Positions 63,017 to 64,000 of a stretch of DNA of 64,000 bases are shown here, piece by piece; the stretch's first letter is position 1, and the number at the start of each line of letters is the position of its first letter. A program made the position numbers and the translations under genes. Below the pieces are notes generated by a model. It made no database searches. It was not told the DNA's origin and worked only from the letters and a program-made list of their open reading frames with translations. Origin of the DNA: Mesonia aquimarina (GTDB lineage Bacteria > Bacteroidota > Bacteroidia > Flavobacteriales > Flavobacteriaceae); assembly GCF_003667275.1 (NCBI RefSeq), contig NZ_RCNV01000003.1:124001-188000 (forward strand). Reading direction: 5' to 3'.

Positions 63017-64000
63017 ATTTTCTCTTGTGTTTTCGTTAACTTAAATTCTAGTCGAATTTTCTGTTCATACTTTTTTGAAAATTCTTTATCAAAATTTGCT
63101 TTCGCTAAATTATCAATTACAAAATCTATGGTCTTATTTTCAGTTAACCAAAAATCTACAACTTCGTGGCGTAGACGAATTCCAAAAGTATTAATACCGG
63201 TAAATTTTCGATTTTCGATTTCAAATTGAAAGTGAAGGCATTTTTCATCTTTTTTATTTACCCAATAAAAATCTTCGTGACCTGTTAAGGCTTCTGGAAA
63301 AACCCAACCATAAGTTTGGTATTCAATATCAAAAAACTTAGCCGAATTAAACCAATTACCTGGATTGTAAGCCGTTTTGTTACCGCAAATAGTTTGCGCT
63401 ATAGTTTCGCCCATCATTCTTCCGGTGTACCAAACTGCTTCAATAGGTTTTCTATTGCCAATAGATTCTCGTTGTTGTGCGCAATCGCCAATAGCGAAAA
63501 CATCTTTACAATTGGTTTCTAAATATTTATTGACTAAAATTCCTTTATCTGTTTCAATTTCAGAATCGCTTAAGAAAGAAATATTAGGTTTCACGCCCGT
63601 TGTAATTCCTAAAAAATCACAATCAATCTCTTCGTCTTTTTTGGTAATGATTTTTTGTACACGATTATTTTCATCGCCGATTATTTTTTCTAATTCGGTA
63701 TTATACAACAACTCTATTCCCTGTTGTTCTATATGATTAGAAATTAATTGTGCTTCTGTTTGTGGCAATACATTTCTCCAAAATGCTTCTTCTCTAATTA
63801 ACATTTTTACAGGAATTTTTCGCGTATGCAACATTTCTGCTAACTCTACTCCAATTAAACCTCCACCTACAATAATTGCCTGCTTACAGTTTTTTGTGTT
63901 TTCTTCAAGTAAATCAAGATCTTGCTTACTTACCAAACCTTGCACGCCTTGCAGATTTTCGCCTTGCCAACCGCGTTTATGAGTGGTTGAACCTGTTGCA
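63013..64000 (-). CDS. FAD-dependent NAD(P)H oxidoreductase, C-terminal part (5' end outside window)
   Basis: The frame is open to the right edge, so the N-terminus is missing. Visible parts are an NAD-binding Rossmann motif (AIIVGGGLIGVELAEML) and the second FAD motif YLETNCKDVFAIGDCAQQ (the GD of class I pyridine nucleotide-disulfide reductases). Near the C-terminus TYGWVFPEAL and GINTFGIRLRHEVVDFW are seen. It is coupled to the NapH/NosR-like gene by a 4-base overlap, which points to a joint membrane electron-transfer role. NADH:quinone- or rubredoxin-reductase-like functions are possible. Confidence 0.8.
   Translation of the reverse strand, partial: ATGSTTHKRGWQGENLQGVQGLVSKQDLDLLEENTKNCKQAIIVGGGLIGVELAEMLHTRKIPVKMLIREEAFWRNVLPQTEAQLISNHIEQQGIELLYNTELEKIIGDENNRVQKIITKKDEEIDCDFLGITTGVKPNISFLSDSEIETDKGILVNKYLETNCKDVFAIGDCAQQRESIGNRKPIEAVWYTGRMMGETIAQTICGNKTAYNPGNWFNSAKFFDIEYQTYGWVFPEALTGHEDFYWVNKKDEKCLHFQFEIENRKFTGINTFGIRLRHEVVDFWLTENKTIDFVIDNLAKANFDKEFSKKYEQKIRLEFKLTKTQEKI

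Noticed and set aside
1-64000. CRISPR arrays, rRNA genes, insertion sequences and integrases
   Set aside because: No regularly spaced repeats, rRNA-like blocks, transposase or recombinase frames were seen on either strand.

Overview
The window is AT-rich (roughly one third G+C by eye). Its protein families are typical of Bacteroidota: TraE/F/G/I/J/K/M/N-type conjugation proteins, RteC, a BfmA/BtgA-like accessory protein, and DUF6515, DUF4136 and DUF2092 proteins. The flanking chromosome looks like a marine or environmental member of the Flavobacteriaceae. The species cannot be fixed from the sequence. Everything from base 1 to about 48.9 kb reads as one integrated conjugative element carrying cargo. 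From about 49.0 kb to the end it reads as ordinary chromosome. The element abuts a tRNA-Leu(TAG) gene (49027-49108, minus strand) whose 3' end faces it, as expected for a tRNA-targeted insertion. No integrase lies in the window, so the other end and the recombinase must be to the left.

Layout of the element. 0-2.1 kb: the end of a CopB-like P1B ATPase and an MFS exporter. 2.2-5.1 kb: rteC, repeated palindromes and a hairpin, then a small HTH protein, a winged-helix-like protein and a DnaC-like ATPase. 5.1-6.9 kb: an AbiEi/AbiEii type IV toxin-antitoxin pair with a striking palindrome over its start. 7.0-11.8 kb: a translationally coupled pair, a nitrilase-fold protein followed by a Rad50/SMC-like ATPase, which I do not recognise as a named defence system. 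It is the best candidate here for something undescribed. 11.9-18.1 kb: a Wadjet system (jetABCD). 18.3-26.3 kb: a peptidoglycan amidase divergent from the traE-F-G-I-J-K-M-N transfer operon. 26.3-31.0 kb: a QatABCD system. 31.4-34.8 kb: a SIR2-HerA pair. 34.9-39.8 kb: a restriction-modification locus (controller protein, frameshifted type IIG enzyme, second methylase). 40.0-43.0 kb: coupling protein, relaxase and accessory protein, followed by a hairpin-rich probable oriT. 43.4-48.5 kb: small proteins, SSB, a long non-coding repeat region, a DUF932 protein with a 53-codon neighbour, and a ParB-like protein. The last two units share a duplicated upstream region.

How it fits together. RteC is expected to activate the operon downstream of it, as in CTnDOT. 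The ParB-like protein, DnaC-like ATPase and SSB would support maintenance and replication of the excised element. MobB/MobC-type proteins and the Tra channel would carry out transfer. Between these modules sit at least five recognisable anti-phage or stability systems plus the unrecognised nitrilase-ATPase pair, so the element is a mobile defence island.

The chromosomal flank holds an M20 dipeptidase, a cluster of secreted or outer-membrane proteins of which two are broken by a nonsense codon and a frameshift, PhnA, a DUF748 protein, a YdjM-like membrane hydrolase, two GT2 glycosyltransferases, a NapH/NosR-like iron-sulfur membrane protein and the C-terminal part of an FAD-dependent oxidoreductase.
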